Shown in pieces: positions 1 to 8,095 of a stretch of DNA of 37,949 nucleotides. Source of the DNA: Bacteroidota bacterium. GTDB taxonomy: Bacteria; Spirochaetota; Spirochaetia; JABMQR01. The first letter of the stretch is position 1. Each line of letters starts with the position of its first letter. A program made the position numbers and the translations under genes. The notes beneath the pieces are model-generated. The model did no database searches and was not told where the DNA came from. It saw only the letters and a program-made list of their open reading frames with translations. The stretch covers positions 1-37,949 of the forward strand of contig JABMQR010000016.1 in NCBI GenBank assembly GCA_013202335.1, read 5' to 3'.

Positions 1-27
1 ATTCAGAGAATTTTGAAATTGACTCAG

Positions 28-429
28 TTACTCGACAAAAATTGAGACATTGATATGATCACCTTTATCATCAGCATCAATATCTACAAGCGGTCCATCC
101 GCCAATTCATCAATATTGGAGAGAATGCCAACGAGATCAATGCCTTGATCCTTCATCTTGACTTTTGCCTCACGGGGAACTATTTTTTCTGCTATTTTCG
201 CCAATCTGAGGGGAATCCTGATATTGGCTTTATCCTTTCCGGTATCGGTATCTGTGACTTTAATCCGCAGTTTTTTTCCACGTAGTGAAGGTTTTACGCC
301 AGAAAGCTGTTCTTCAACTTTCTCATCACCCTCACCACCACCAATAGCTTTCATGAGTTCTGCACCCTCTTCGGCTGTTACCTTACCCTCTTCAATCATC
401 TTCAGTATTCTCATATATTCTTCGTTCAT
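28..429 (-). CDS. SHOCT-like domain protein (YvlB/LiaX N-terminal type)
   Basis: A 133-residue protein of unknown biochemical role. The first 30 residues form the short helical motif seen at the N-terminus of SHOCT-like/YvlB proteins (a MIEEGKVTAEEGAELMKAI stretch around residues 11-29). A glycine- and acid-rich linker follows, then a beta-rich domain from about residue 50 with the pattern LRIKVTDTDTGK...NIRIPLRLA that is typical of this family. There is no signal peptide or membrane segment, so it is probably cytoplasmic. It is the last gene of a three-gene minus-strand operon, 32 bases after the DUF2089 gene, with an AGGAG site before its ATG. The C-terminus of the DUF2089 protein carries a similar helix, which suggests the two proteins work together. 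In Firmicutes related proteins are linked to envelope-stress responses; applying that here is inference. Confidence 0.75.
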   Translation of the reverse strand: MNEEYMRILKMIEEGKVTAEEGAELMKAIGGGEGDEKVEEQLSGVKPSLRGKKLRIKVTDTDTGKDKANIRIPLRLAKIAEKIVPREAKVKMKDQGIDLVGILSNIDELADGPLVDIDADDKGDHINVSIFVE

Positions 430-461
430 TTGTTTCTCCTATTTTTCCGCCCAATCGGAAC

Positions 462-854
462 TCAGTCTTCCAAACCTTCTCCATCACCCTTAAGAAGCTT
501 AGTCGCTTCACCAGCAGTTAACTCACCCTTATCAAGGCGATCAAGAATCTCCTTTCTCTTATCCGGGGCAACCCCGCGATCCACCGCATATCCCAGTTTC
601 CCAATAACACTATCCAGCATTCCGCGAACCGTTGGGTAGGATACACCAAGGGCTTTTTCCATCTCCTTGATCGAACCACGGGACTGGACAAACATCTCCA
701 CAAACTCAAGATCTTCCCTGGATAATGAGAATAATCTCGATTCAGGGGGGGAGAAATCTCCCTCTATTTTTGTTCTGCAGGATGGGCAGGCCAGAACCTT
801 TACCCGAAGTTCCGATCCACAAATTGGACAGTCATGCAGCTGCTTCTTTTTCAT
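462..854 (-). CDS. DUF2089 family zinc-ribbon/HTH regulator
   Basis: A 130-residue putative transcription regulator. A four-cysteine zinc ribbon lies at the N-terminus (C9, C12, C23, C26, as CPIC and CPSC). A sigma-like helix-turn-helix follows at residues 48-90 (EFVEMFVQSRGSIKEMEKAL, then GVSYPTVRGMLDSVIGKLGY). The C-terminal helix, about residues 105-124 (EILDRLDKGELTAGEATKLL), resembles the N-terminal motif of the downstream SHOCT-like protein. This order of zinc ribbon, HTH and C-terminal helix is the usual DUF2089 architecture and length. A GGAGTAG ribosome-binding site precedes the ATG. It lies 17 bases after a 78-residue ORF in the same operon and probably controls its own operon, possibly through the palindrome at 1178-1185. 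That last point is inference. Confidence 0.8.
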   Translation of the reverse strand: MKKKQLHDCPICGSELRVKVLACPSCRTKIEGDFSPPESRLFSLSREDLEFVEMFVQSRGSIKEMEKALGVSYPTVRGMLDSVIGKLGYAVDRGVAPDKRKEILDRLDKGELTAGEATKLLKGDGEGLED

Positions 855-871
855 CTACTACTCCTACTCCC

Positions 872-1108
872 CTAAGGGTTTCTCTGTTCAAAATTAACTG
901 TACCGGATTTTGTATCGGCATATTTCCGGTAACGATTCCCCAACCTTAATTGGATTCCCCGCAAAATACTCTTTACCAACAGCTTAAAACATGCAGAGAC
1001 CTGTCCACCTGATTCCCGGCATTTTCGATATTCCCAGGTATTTTCGTACTGTCGATACAGGTCAATCTCTCTTTTTCTCAATTCCAGCGTTTCTCTATCT
1101 ATTGCCAT
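872..1108 (-). CDS. small basic protein of unknown function, first gene of the DUF2089 operon
   Basis: A 78-residue protein that I do not recognise. The start was placed at ATG 1108 (MAIDRETLELRKREIDLYRQ) because a near-perfect GGGAGG site lies 6 bases before it; the frame stays open upstream to 1210, but those codons include the predicted promoter's start point. The first 35 residues are charged and probably helical, the middle is more hydrophobic (about residues 35-50, ACFKLLVKSILRG) and the end is basic. It has two cysteines and no signal peptide. It is the promoter-proximal gene of an operon with DUF2089 and SHOCT-like proteins, 17 bases before the DUF2089 start. Its reality rests on the ribosome-binding site and the promoter, not on homology. 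Confidence 0.6.
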   Translation of the reverse strand: MAIDRETLELRKREIDLYRQYENTWEYRKCRESGGQVSACFKLLVKSILRGIQLRLGNRYRKYADTKSGTVNFEQRNP

Positions 1109-1177
1109 ACAATCCTCCCAAAAAAGAGGACCGCGCGCGATCCCGGCATAGGATCTTAAGAACATTATTCTTTGTTC

Positions 1178-1185
1178 TGTATACA
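1178..1185. promoter_or_regulatory. candidate operator palindrome at the transcription start
   Basis: TGTATACA is a perfect 8-base palindrome that starts two bases downstream of the -10 box, so a bound protein would block initiation. The DUF2089 regulator encoded in the same operon is the obvious candidate. The site is short and its function is inferred from position only. Confidence 0.3.
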
Positions 1186-1186
1186 C

Positions 1187-1215
1187 AATATATAACGAGA
1201 AATTCAGCAAGTCAA
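1187..1215 (-). promoter_or_regulatory. promoter of the 78-aa/DUF2089/SHOCT operon
   Basis: Reading the minus strand, -35 TTGACT (1215-1210) and -10 TATATT (1192-1187) are separated by exactly 17 bases. Each matches five of six consensus positions. The expected start point, about 1180, falls inside the palindrome at 1178-1185. The first gene starts 72 bases downstream. Confidence 0.65.
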
Positions 1216-1300
1216 GTAATATTATTAAATATATTAACTATTTTAATTATATTATTAATTTTATTAATATATATCTATATTATATTAATTATCGTCATTT
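1216..1300. other. very AT-rich intergenic stretch between divergent transcription units
   Basis: The intergenic region 1109-1430 contains no convincing gene. Its centre (about 1216-1300) is almost pure A and T, with many short TTAAT/ATTAA runs. It lies directly upstream of the -35 box of the minus-strand operon and may act as an UP element or a bent, nucleoid-protein-binding segment. A TTGACA at 1396-1401 with a poor TACAGT at 1417-1422 (15-base spacing) may be the weak promoter of the plus-strand phosphodiesterase gene. Confidence 0.4.
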
Positions 1301-1430
1301 ACAAAGAAAAGTACTCTTTTCCAGACCTGATACTCTTGTCCAACCTCCGTCCCTCCGTCCTCCTGGTCCAGCCTCCCGTCTCCCGCACACCCTTCTTGAC
1401 AAAAGCTCGGAATAGCTACAGTTTATAAGA

Positions 1431-1997
1431 ATGAATGCATCAACACTGGTTGACCTCAGCAGGAATGAAACACTCTTTGTCATCTCTGATATTCACGGGA
1501 AAGCTGATGCGCTCCGCATGGCCTTCGGAAAATTTGCCCGTGTAAAGGATTTTCATATTCTTGTTGCCGGTGATTTAATGGTACGCCACTCCCCGGAAAC
1601 CGCAACACTGATGCAAAGACGAAGAAATCACATTACTGCGGTACGGGGAAACTGCGACAGGGGTATCGACCAGGACTTAGCCGGAACCCCGCTCCCGCTC
1701 ATTCAAAATATAATCTGGAATGAACGCAAACTGCTGCTCACCCATGGCCATACGCTCTCACAGGGCAGAGTACCGCTGCTCCCGCCAGGAAGCATATTGG
1801 TAATAGGACACACACACTATCCTGCCCTGTCTATAGATAAAGAGAGTGGAATAATATTGCTGAACCCCGGATCCATCGCATCACCCAGAAGAGGATCAAA
1901 AGCATCCTATGCGGTAATTACAAAAACCGGTATTAAGGTAATTTCATTGTTCAGCGGAAAAAAACTGCTGTCTCTATCTCTTAAACATCTTCCCTGA
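1431..1997 (+). CDS. yfcE: YfcE/MJ0936-family metallophosphoesterase
   Basis: A 188-residue cytoplasmic phosphodiesterase of the calcineurin-like superfamily. All metal-binding motifs are visible in order: SDIHGKADAL near residue 19, GDLMVRHS near residue 46, GNCD near residue 74, LLTHGHT near residue 103 and IGHTHYP near residue 125. The length fits the YfcE group, which has in-vitro activity on model phosphodiesters; the natural substrate is unclear. The ATG at 1431 has only a weak upstream site (AAGA), and the first ten residues before the beta strand LFVISDIHG are somewhat longer than usual. It stands alone, 98 bases ahead of two genes for secreted proteins, and is transcribed away from the DUF2089 operon. 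Confidence 0.85.
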   Translation: MNASTLVDLSRNETLFVISDIHGKADALRMAFGKFARVKDFHILVAGDLMVRHSPETATLMQRRRNHITAVRGNCDRGIDQDLAGTPLPLIQNIIWNERKLLLTHGHTLSQGRVPLLPPGSILVIGHTHYPALSIDKESGIILLNPGSIASPRRGSKASYAVITKTGIKVISLFSGKKLLSLSLKHLP

Positions 1998-2095
1998 AAA
2001 ATACACAAACCAGGCCCGCCCGCCAATATTGCATTATCAACTTCTGGCTGATACACTCCTATCATACTAACACTGTGTTAAGGATACCTGATACT

Positions 2096-3523
2096 ATGCG
2101 TAGAACTTCTCCAAAACATCTCCTGCTGATGATACTCCTGCTCGTAGGAATCCTTCAAACAATACCTGCAGTTGAAATCACCAAATACTGGTTAATAGAG
2201 GACGATACAGGCGATGTTGCGACAATGCACAGACTGACTCTCCCCGAATACACCTATAATGAGCAGCTTAAGCTTCTGTTTGAGATTAGCGATGCAAAGT
2301 TGTCAAACAATACCGGGAATGTGAGTTGGGTAATCAGCTTTTACACGAACGGAAGACTGGATACCCGGCTGGAAGAACAGTTTTACACCCCGGAACTTGA
2401 CGGTGACAGCTTCGCTCACTGGAGAGTCCTTTCTATCCCCATACCTGAAATACCCGGCGTGCAGAGCATCAAACTCACCATAACAGATCATATTTCCGGA
2501 TTGGAAAAGAGTGCTTCAGCAACCTATTTTGTCAAAAATCCTGATGGCAAAGCTCCTTTCCTGCAGCCCCCAACCAGTGAGAGCCTGGAGGAGATCCTGG
2601 CTGGATTCGGGTTAAACAGTGTTGAAGTGACAGAGACCCGCAACAATATCCTTGTTGAATACAACTGTGGTGAAAATGTTGATTATGAAACACTGCTTAG
2701 TCAATTTATTGGGATAACGATTCAAAGCGCATTTGCCAACCCTGATGCAGAGTATATAATTGTAATCACGAAAGCCGGAGACATCCCTGTTGTGAGGACC
2801 TGGGCTGCAACTGAAGAAATCCTCGATTTTGCTGGCGGGAAAGTTGCCTTTAACACATTCTACAAAGAATCCATTCATGCGGATTTTTCCGTATACAAAG
2901 GAGCCATAGTCACAATCACCGGGGACGGCTCTGTCGACCCCCTGGAGCTTCCAGAAGATCGTGAGGCCGCAGCTGAGGGAAATCTACTGATATTTGAAAC
3001 TTTTGACACAAATGACAGTGGTTGGTTTACAAACGAAGAAGTTACCGTAACTGACGGCAAGTACCTTATGAATCCCGCCGACACAGGCCGGCTCTCTTTT
3101 ATGCTCTACGAAATACCGGATGGGGAAATTACCGTTAATACTTTTCAGATTGAAGGAAATAATGATGCCGGATACGGTCTGCTGTTTCGGGTTAGTGATA
3201 ATACCAACTTCTACTTCTTCCTGATTGCGGAGCTTGGATATTTCAGCTTTGGGTATGCCATAGATAATGAATATACTGCCGTTATTCCCTGGACACAGAC
3301 CACTGCCATCAGGCAGGACGATGAGAGTGAAAACATCCTGAATGTAAGAATGCATGAAGATAAAATAAGTGGATCAATTAATGGTGAAGAAGTATTTTCC
3401 ACCTATGACACCACATTCCGGGATGGCGGTCTGGGATTCCTGACATCTCCTAATATCTCAGTTACCTTCGATAATCTTGAGGTCTGGCTGGAATCAGCTC
3501 CCGGGGAGGGAAGTAGTGAGTAA
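2096..3523 (+). CDS. secreted protein with C-terminal concanavalin-like jelly-roll domain
   Basis: A 475-residue exported protein of unknown function. ATG 2096 was chosen because AAGGA lies 11 bases before it; a GTG at 2075 would add seven residues. A basic start followed by a hydrophobic segment (HLLLMILLLVGILQTIPA) is a signal peptide or an uncleaved anchor; no lipobox cysteine follows. Residues about 35-150 are beta-rich and Ig-like in spacing. Residues about 165-270 form a second unassigned domain. Residues about 296-465 (FETFDTNDSGW ... YGLLFRVSDNTNFYFFLI ... GLGFLTSPNISVTFDNLEVW) follow the strand pattern of concanavalin-like jelly rolls such as the 3-keto-disaccharide hydrolase-like or LamG folds, which bind carbohydrate. 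The next gene overlaps its end, so the two products probably act together outside the cytoplasm. Confidence 0.7.
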   Translation: MRRTSPKHLLLMILLLVGILQTIPAVEITKYWLIEDDTGDVATMHRLTLPEYTYNEQLKLLFEISDAKLSNNTGNVSWVISFYTNGRLDTRLEEQFYTPELDGDSFAHWRVLSIPIPEIPGVQSIKLTITDHISGLEKSASATYFVKNPDGKAPFLQPPTSESLEEILAGFGLNSVEVTETRNNILVEYNCGENVDYETLLSQFIGITIQSAFANPDAEYIIVITKAGDIPVVRTWAATEEILDFAGGKVAFNTFYKESIHADFSVYKGAIVTITGDGSVDPLELPEDREAAAEGNLLIFETFDTNDSGWFTNEEVTVTDGKYLMNPADTGRLSFMLYEIPDGEITVNTFQIEGNNDAGYGLLFRVSDNTNFYFFLIAELGYFSFGYAIDNEYTAVIPWTQTTAIRQDDESENILNVRMHEDKISGSINGEEVFSTYDTTFRDGGLGFLTSPNISVTFDNLEVWLESAPGEGSSE

Positions 3524-4535
3524 AAAACTTCTCTTTTCACTATTCCTGATGATACTCACCACTTTTACATCTCTTATCGCCTCACCGGGTGCCCCGGCCG
3601 TCCCGGGAGACAACAACATTCAGGGAAGCGTTAATCTTTCCACCGACCCTCATACCATCACCTGGACTATTGAGGCAGCTTTTCTGTCGGAGATCAGCCG
3701 AACGCAGAATGATGAATATCTGATTGACGGGCAAAACACAGGCATTCAGGATATTACCGATTACCTATCCCGAGAATACACATTACCGATCCCTGAGGCA
3801 GGTGAGCTAAGCTATCAGGTTGATGGAAAAATTGGAGCGGAGCCGGAAATTCATATCCCGGTTCATACATTTAATGAGGCTGGAACCGCACGAATTTCTG
3901 TGTATCAACACTCACAAGGTTCATTACAGGCTGTATGGTTACCAGGTTTTCTCACTTTCACGGTAACTTTCTCTCCTGAGGATGGGCAGTTACCGGCCGG
4001 CTACACATTACCATCAGCCGGAAACGGAAGAGTTCCAAAAGCCGGTATGCAGAATTTACAACTTCCAGCTACTCAAGAGCAGTTTGAGAAAGAGTATGCA
4101 GTTTTTATTGATGGCTGGTATCAATGGGCAGATTTCTTTAATACGAACCTTCAATCGCGCCAGACAAAACGCATTACCATGCATCCGGGGATTACTGGTA
4201 ATAACTTAGCTGAAAAAACTGTTTCATGGATAGGGATTAAATTTAGTGGGGCTGATGTACAGCAGCTCTCCTCAACCATCGATAAATTGAAGGCTCAAAT
4301 AAACGAGCCGTACTTAGCTTCTGATGTACACACCCTCTTGAATTGGGGAGCCCTGCTTATCGACAAATCCGGCCCATTTAATGCGGTAATAACCGACACC
4401 ACAGAGGCAGTGGAATCCTTAAGCAAAATTTTGACCTATTATGCCTACAATACGCAGGTCGGGGAGATTACTGATTTTAATTTCGAGAAAAACCGTATAC
4501 TTATAAAAGAGATTCTTGAGTCTTTACAAAAATAG
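3516..4535 (+). CDS. exported protein of unknown function, coupled to the upstream secreted protein
   Basis: A 339-residue protein that I do not recognise. GTG 3516 is the likely start: GGGGAGGG ends 5 bases before it, and it overlaps the upstream stop codon by 8 bases, a clear case of translational coupling. An N-terminal signal peptide is visible (KKLLFSLFLMILTTFTSLIA, then SPGAP). The mature N-terminal half is beta-rich with an acidic, proline-containing character; the C-terminal third is more helical (DVQQLSSTIDKLKAQI, LESLQK). There is no catalytic motif that I can name. Pairing with the jelly-roll protein suggests a two-component extracytoplasmic complex. The gene ends 45 bases before the convergent kinase gene, and no T-tailed hairpin lies between them. 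Confidence 0.65.
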   Translation: MSKKLLFSLFLMILTTFTSLIASPGAPAVPGDNNIQGSVNLSTDPHTITWTIEAAFLSEISRTQNDEYLIDGQNTGIQDITDYLSREYTLPIPEAGELSYQVDGKIGAEPEIHIPVHTFNEAGTARISVYQHSQGSLQAVWLPGFLTFTVTFSPEDGQLPAGYTLPSAGNGRVPKAGMQNLQLPATQEQFEKEYAVFIDGWYQWADFFNTNLQSRQTKRITMHPGITGNNLAEKTVSWIGIKFSGADVQQLSSTIDKLKAQINEPYLASDVHTLLNWGALLIDKSGPFNAVITDTTEAVESLSKILTYYAYNTQVGEITDFNFEKNRILIKEILESLQK

Positions 4536-4580
4536 ACCTTATGCAGCTGCAGCAGCTACCCTCGCATTGAAGAAATCTCA

Positions 4581-6686
4581 TTAGCTAAGATATCTGGAAA
4601 ACAGTGCCTGAAGCTCCTGTTTTCTGTAAGGCTTATGCAGACTGTCATGAAACCCAAATTTAGCAGGTTCAGACATTATAGGATTGTTGGAATATCCGCT
4701 GGAGGCAAAAAGAATACACTCCGGAAAAGTATTTTTAATCTCTTCCAGAATCTCAAAACCACCCAAACCTCCTGGAATTGTCAGATCAAGCAGCGCGGCA
4801 GAGATTTCCTTTCCTTTTTCATGCGCATCCTTTGTCAAACGCAAAGCTCTTTCACCATCTCCGGCAGTCAAAACAGCATAACCCATATCTTCAACTATTT
4901 GTCGAACAATATCCCGCATATGATCCTCATCATCCAATACCAGTACCAATCCATTCCCCATATGAGATATTTCGGAAGACTTAGGTTCCAGAGAGGCATT
5001 ACTGTCAGCCTTTGGCAGGTATACCGTAAAACAACTACCTTTACCGGGAGTTGAAGAGACCTCAATAATTCCACCATGCCGCTGAATAATTGAGTAGCAG
5101 GTTGCCAAACCCAGCCCGCTCCCACTGGGTTTTGTAGTGAAAAAGGGGTCGAAAACTTTCCCAACTATCTCAATCGGTATACCAACCCCGGTATCTTCGA
5201 ATGAAATTGCAACGTATCTTCCAGGTTTCAAGGATGGTAGATTTTTTCCAACTGCTTCAACATTCTCCATTCTGACAGAAATCACCCCGCCATCAGGCAT
5301 CGCCTGCCGAGCATTTATAACCAGATTATCTATCACCTGCCCAATTTGATTTTCATCAACCCTGCACAACCAGAGATCATCAGCAACGTGACAGGAGACA
5401 GCGATATTTGTTCCCGTCAAAATAAATGCTGCATTTTTCGTAACCAGCTCATCAATTCGCACTCCCTTCCGAACGGGATCTCCACCTCTGGCGAAGGTGA
5501 GCAGCTGCAGGGTTATTCCTTTTGCCCGGTCAAAAACATCCATTGCATTAGAGAGATATAATTTAACCGTTTCTTCGCTACTAACATCTTCAGCCAGCTC
5601 AATATAACCAAACAGTCCATTGAGCAGATTATTAAAATCATGTGCAAGTCCACCGGCAAGCACACCGAGAGACTCCAGTTTCTCATTTCTCTGCATTCTG
5701 TTCTGCAGTTTCCGGGACTCAGTCTGATCCCTGATTACCAGCACAACCCCTATAATTTCGCTGTCAATATTTCGAATGGGAGCACCACTATCCGCAATCA
5801 CCCGCTCGGTACCATCACGGGAAATAAGCAGTGTATGATTTTCCAGCTCAATAACTTCTCCCGTCAACATCACTTTTTCAACAGGATTTACATGGGCTTT
5901 CCTGGTATCTTCATGAATGATTATAAAGACCTCTTCCAAAGGCTTTCCGGCAGCTTCCTGCTGTTTCCATCCAGTCAGATCTTCCGCCACCCGGTTCATA
6001 AGCTGAATATGCCCATCTACATCTGTAGTAATTACCCCATCTCCGATACTCTGCAGGGTTATATCCAAACGTTCATGGCTCTCCTGCAGCTGGTCAGAAA
6101 GCAGGTTCTGCTTTTGTCGTCCATGCAGCAATCTGCCGAGAAGAGCGGTTCCCAATGGATAGATGATCATAACCGGTAAGGTTATTACTCTTAAAAGCGG
6201 TAGAGCTATAGAGATCGGAAGGGATAACATAAGCAGAAGCATAACTATATGAACAACTACACCCAAAATATATAATGCGGGAAAACTATAGTTCCAGGAA
6301 AATCTTTTTCCTGAATCTCTCCACATCAGGCCAATCCCACCAGAAGTTATGATTACCAGTAAACCGGGAAGTATTCCCATCCCACCCTGTATAATGCGCA
6401 GTATTATTGTCATACTAACAGCTACAGCGGTTGGTATTGCTCCAAAAAAAAGACCGGATATACAGAGTACTATGGAACGGGTATCAAAGATAATCTCTTC
6501 AGTAAATCTCCAGGGCATGAGCATTACAATCATACCCATGCTTCCAAGAATTACTCCAATAATTACAGAACGATAAAAGGATTTTCTCTTTTCCAGCCAG
6601 GGATACAAAAGATCATAGATGAACCCTAAGAGAAGTAGTAGTGCCATATTGTTAATAAGGCTTAAAAAAATCTCGTTTTGTATCAT
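4581..6686 (-). CDS. hybrid sensor histidine kinase: five-TM input, PAS, kinase, receiver
   Basis: A 701-residue membrane kinase. Residues 1-190 contain about five or six hydrophobic helices like the 5TMR-LYT sensor module (LLLLLGFIYDLLYPWLEKRK). A PAS domain lies at about 205-322 (IGDGVITTDVDGHIQLMN). HisKA is of the HDFNN type with the phospho-accepting H349 (GGLAHDFNNLLNG). The ATPase domain shows the N box (DNLVINARQAM, about 453-463), DTGVGIP (498-504) and GSGLGLA (522-528). A C-terminal receiver has the acidic triad D585/D586/E587, phospho-acceptor D634 and K685. Kinase and receiver in one chain imply a phosphorelay, with an Hpt protein elsewhere. It is separated by 186 bases from the transporter operon upstream, so it may have its own promoter. 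The signal it senses is unknown. Confidence 0.85.
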   Translation of the reverse strand: MIQNEIFLSLINNMALLLLLGFIYDLLYPWLEKRKSFYRSVIIGVILGSMGMIVMLMPWRFTEEIIFDTRSIVLCISGLFFGAIPTAVAVSMTIILRIIQGGMGILPGLLVIITSGGIGLMWRDSGKRFSWNYSFPALYILGVVVHIVMLLLMLSLPISIALPLLRVITLPVMIIYPLGTALLGRLLHGRQKQNLLSDQLQESHERLDITLQSIGDGVITTDVDGHIQLMNRVAEDLTGWKQQEAAGKPLEEVFIIIHEDTRKAHVNPVEKVMLTGEVIELENHTLLISRDGTERVIADSGAPIRNIDSEIIGVVLVIRDQTESRKLQNRMQRNEKLESLGVLAGGLAHDFNNLLNGLFGYIELAEDVSSEETVKLYLSNAMDVFDRAKGITLQLLTFARGGDPVRKGVRIDELVTKNAAFILTGTNIAVSCHVADDLWLCRVDENQIGQVIDNLVINARQAMPDGGVISVRMENVEAVGKNLPSLKPGRYVAISFEDTGVGIPIEIVGKVFDPFFTTKPSGSGLGLATCYSIIQRHGGIIEVSSTPGKGSCFTVYLPKADSNASLEPKSSEISHMGNGLVLVLDDEDHMRDIVRQIVEDMGYAVLTAGDGERALRLTKDAHEKGKEISAALLDLTIPGGLGGFEILEEIKNTFPECILFASSGYSNNPIMSEPAKFGFHDSLHKPYRKQELQALFSRYLS

Positions 6687-6708
6687 TACGCCCCCCGGAA
6701 TTGTCAGG

Positions 6709-6725
6709 TCAGGAGTAGCTCCTGA
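6709..6725. repeat. perfect 7-bp hairpin in the leader of the hybrid kinase gene
   Basis: TCAGGAG-TAG-CTCCTGA forms a perfect 7-base-pair stem with a 3-base loop, 22 bases upstream of the kinase ATG (minus strand). The minus-strand arm CAGGAG looks like a ribosome-binding site, but the real site is the GGGGGG run nearer the start. Its function is not known. Confidence 0.4.
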
Positions 6726-6776
6726 TAAGATAACAGAGATATCCCGGGCGTTCCTGCAATCTGATCATCAGTAAAG

Positions 6777-6800
6777 TCTTACAAAAATAATATTGTAAGA
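6777..6800. repeat. 8-bp inverted repeat between the transporter operon and the kinase gene
   Basis: TCTTACAA and TTGTAAGA are exact inverted copies separated by 8 AT-only bases. On the minus strand the repeat follows a TATAAT-like hexamer (6805-6800), so it could be an operator. No T-run follows it in the minus direction, so it is not an obvious intrinsic terminator for gguB. Confidence 0.35.
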
Positions 6801-6872
6801 TTATAACATAATTTTATTAAAAAGGAGATGAGTATAATTTGAAAAAATGGAAGAAGAAATGAGATCTGTTAA

Positions 6873-8069
6873 TCAGCCCAGTCCGGCTTTTCGTCTGGTA
6901 TATATGTCATACAGAACTGCAAACAGTAATACAAGGGCTTTCACTACATACTGCCATTCAGCACCAATATTCATCAGCGACATACCATTATTGATAACAC
7001 CCATTACCAATGCACCAGTTATTGCCCCGATTATTGTACCTATTCCGCCTGATGTTGAAGCCCCGCCAATAAAACATGCAGCAATAGCATCAAGCTCAAA
7101 CAGATTCCCCGCCTGAGGCAGTGCCGAATTCATATATCCGGTGAAGACCAACCCTGCCAGTCCGCCAAGACCACCCATAATAATATGCACGATAAATACA
7201 ACCCGCTCAGAATTTATACCGGAAAGTTTAGCTGACCTGGAGTTTCCCCCAACTGCATAGATATATCTTCCAATAACTGTATTTTTCGTAATAAAAACAA
7301 ACAGAGCAATAACAATTGATAGTACAATCACCACGGTAGGAATACCGCGATAATCAGCAAATTTCCAGGAGAGAACACCTATTAGTAAAACCATGAATGT
7401 TATCTTTATCATAAAAAACTGTATCGACGGCACAACAAACCCACGTTTTATCTTATTCCTGCGGGATCTAAATGTAATCAAAATATACATAAAAGCGATC
7501 AGAGCCCCCACGATAATCGCAAAATAATGGATACCACCGAATTCAAGAGCCTTTATTGATATCGAACCTGAGGTGATTTTTTTAAAATTATCATCCATAA
7601 GCGAAATGGGAGAAACATTCGTTATAATATAGGTGAGCCCGCGAAACAGCAGCATTCCTGCCAGCGTAACAATAAATGCAGGTATATGTGCATAAGCAAT
7701 CCAAAACCCCTGGAACACACCAAGGCCAAGACCAATTACTATAGTCAGGATAAGAGTCAGGATCATACCCATTCCAGTATTATAGAGCATAGCACTTAAT
7801 GCACCGGTAAAAGCACACAGAGAACCAACCGACAAATCTATATTTCCAATTATGATAACCAGAACCATTCCTACGGCAAGAATGAGGATATAACTGTTCT
7901 GAATAAAAATATTTGTGATATTTCTGGAAGTAAAATTCACTCCTCCGGTAAGTACTAAAAAAACAATAAATATCAGCCCCAGCATAAGAAACATCGAGTA
8001 GTTACGAATATTCCCTTTTGCATATTCCCAAAAAGATGTGTGTTTTATTTTTTTATCTTCAGTTCTCAT
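6873..8069 (-). CDS. gguB: sugar ABC transporter permease, GguB (MmsB) type
   Basis: A 398-residue inner-membrane permease of the BPD_transp_2 family (AraH/XylH/RbsC group). The length and the long cytoplasmic insert after the mid-protein helix (FRSRRNKIKRGFVVPS) fit GguB, the partner of GguA and ChvE, rather than the shorter RbsC. About ten hydrophobic helices are visible, and the conserved NIDLSVGSLCAFTGAL and GGASTSGGIGTIIGAITGAL segments are present. I prefer ATG 8069 (MRTEDKK), because AGGAG lies 6 bases before it; a GTG at 8087 would add six residues and contains that site. It starts 26 bases after gguA in the operon chvE-gguA-gguB. Together they import one or several monosaccharides. 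Confidence 0.88.
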   Translation of the reverse strand: MRTEDKKIKHTSFWEYAKGNIRNYSMFLMLGLIFIVFLVLTGGVNFTSRNITNIFIQNSYILILAVGMVLVIIIGNIDLSVGSLCAFTGALSAMLYNTGMGMILTLILTIVIGLGLGVFQGFWIAYAHIPAFIVTLAGMLLFRGLTYIITNVSPISLMDDNFKKITSGSISIKALEFGGIHYFAIIVGALIAFMYILITFRSRRNKIKRGFVVPSIQFFMIKITFMVLLIGVLSWKFADYRGIPTVVIVLSIVIALFVFITKNTVIGRYIYAVGGNSRSAKLSGINSERVVFIVHIIMGGLGGLAGLVFTGYMNSALPQAGNLFELDAIAACFIGGASTSGGIGTIIGAITGALVMGVINNGMSLMNIGAEWQYVVKALVLLFAVLYDIYTRRKAGLG

Positions 8070-8095
8070 CATTATCTCCTGATTCACGTAAAATC

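Noticed and set aside
1216..1300. The AT-rich stretch as a replication origin
   Set aside because: No DnaA-box cluster and no dnaA, dnaN or partition genes nearby; upstream promoter DNA explains it better.
4545..4557. AGCTGC/GCAGCT as a terminator between the convergent secreted-protein and kinase genes
   Set aside because: The loop would be a single base and no T-run follows on either strand.
5640..6179. A long plus-strand frame opposite the hybrid kinase gene
   Set aside because: It is antisense to clear PAS and kinase coding sequence and shows no family motif or ribosome-binding site.
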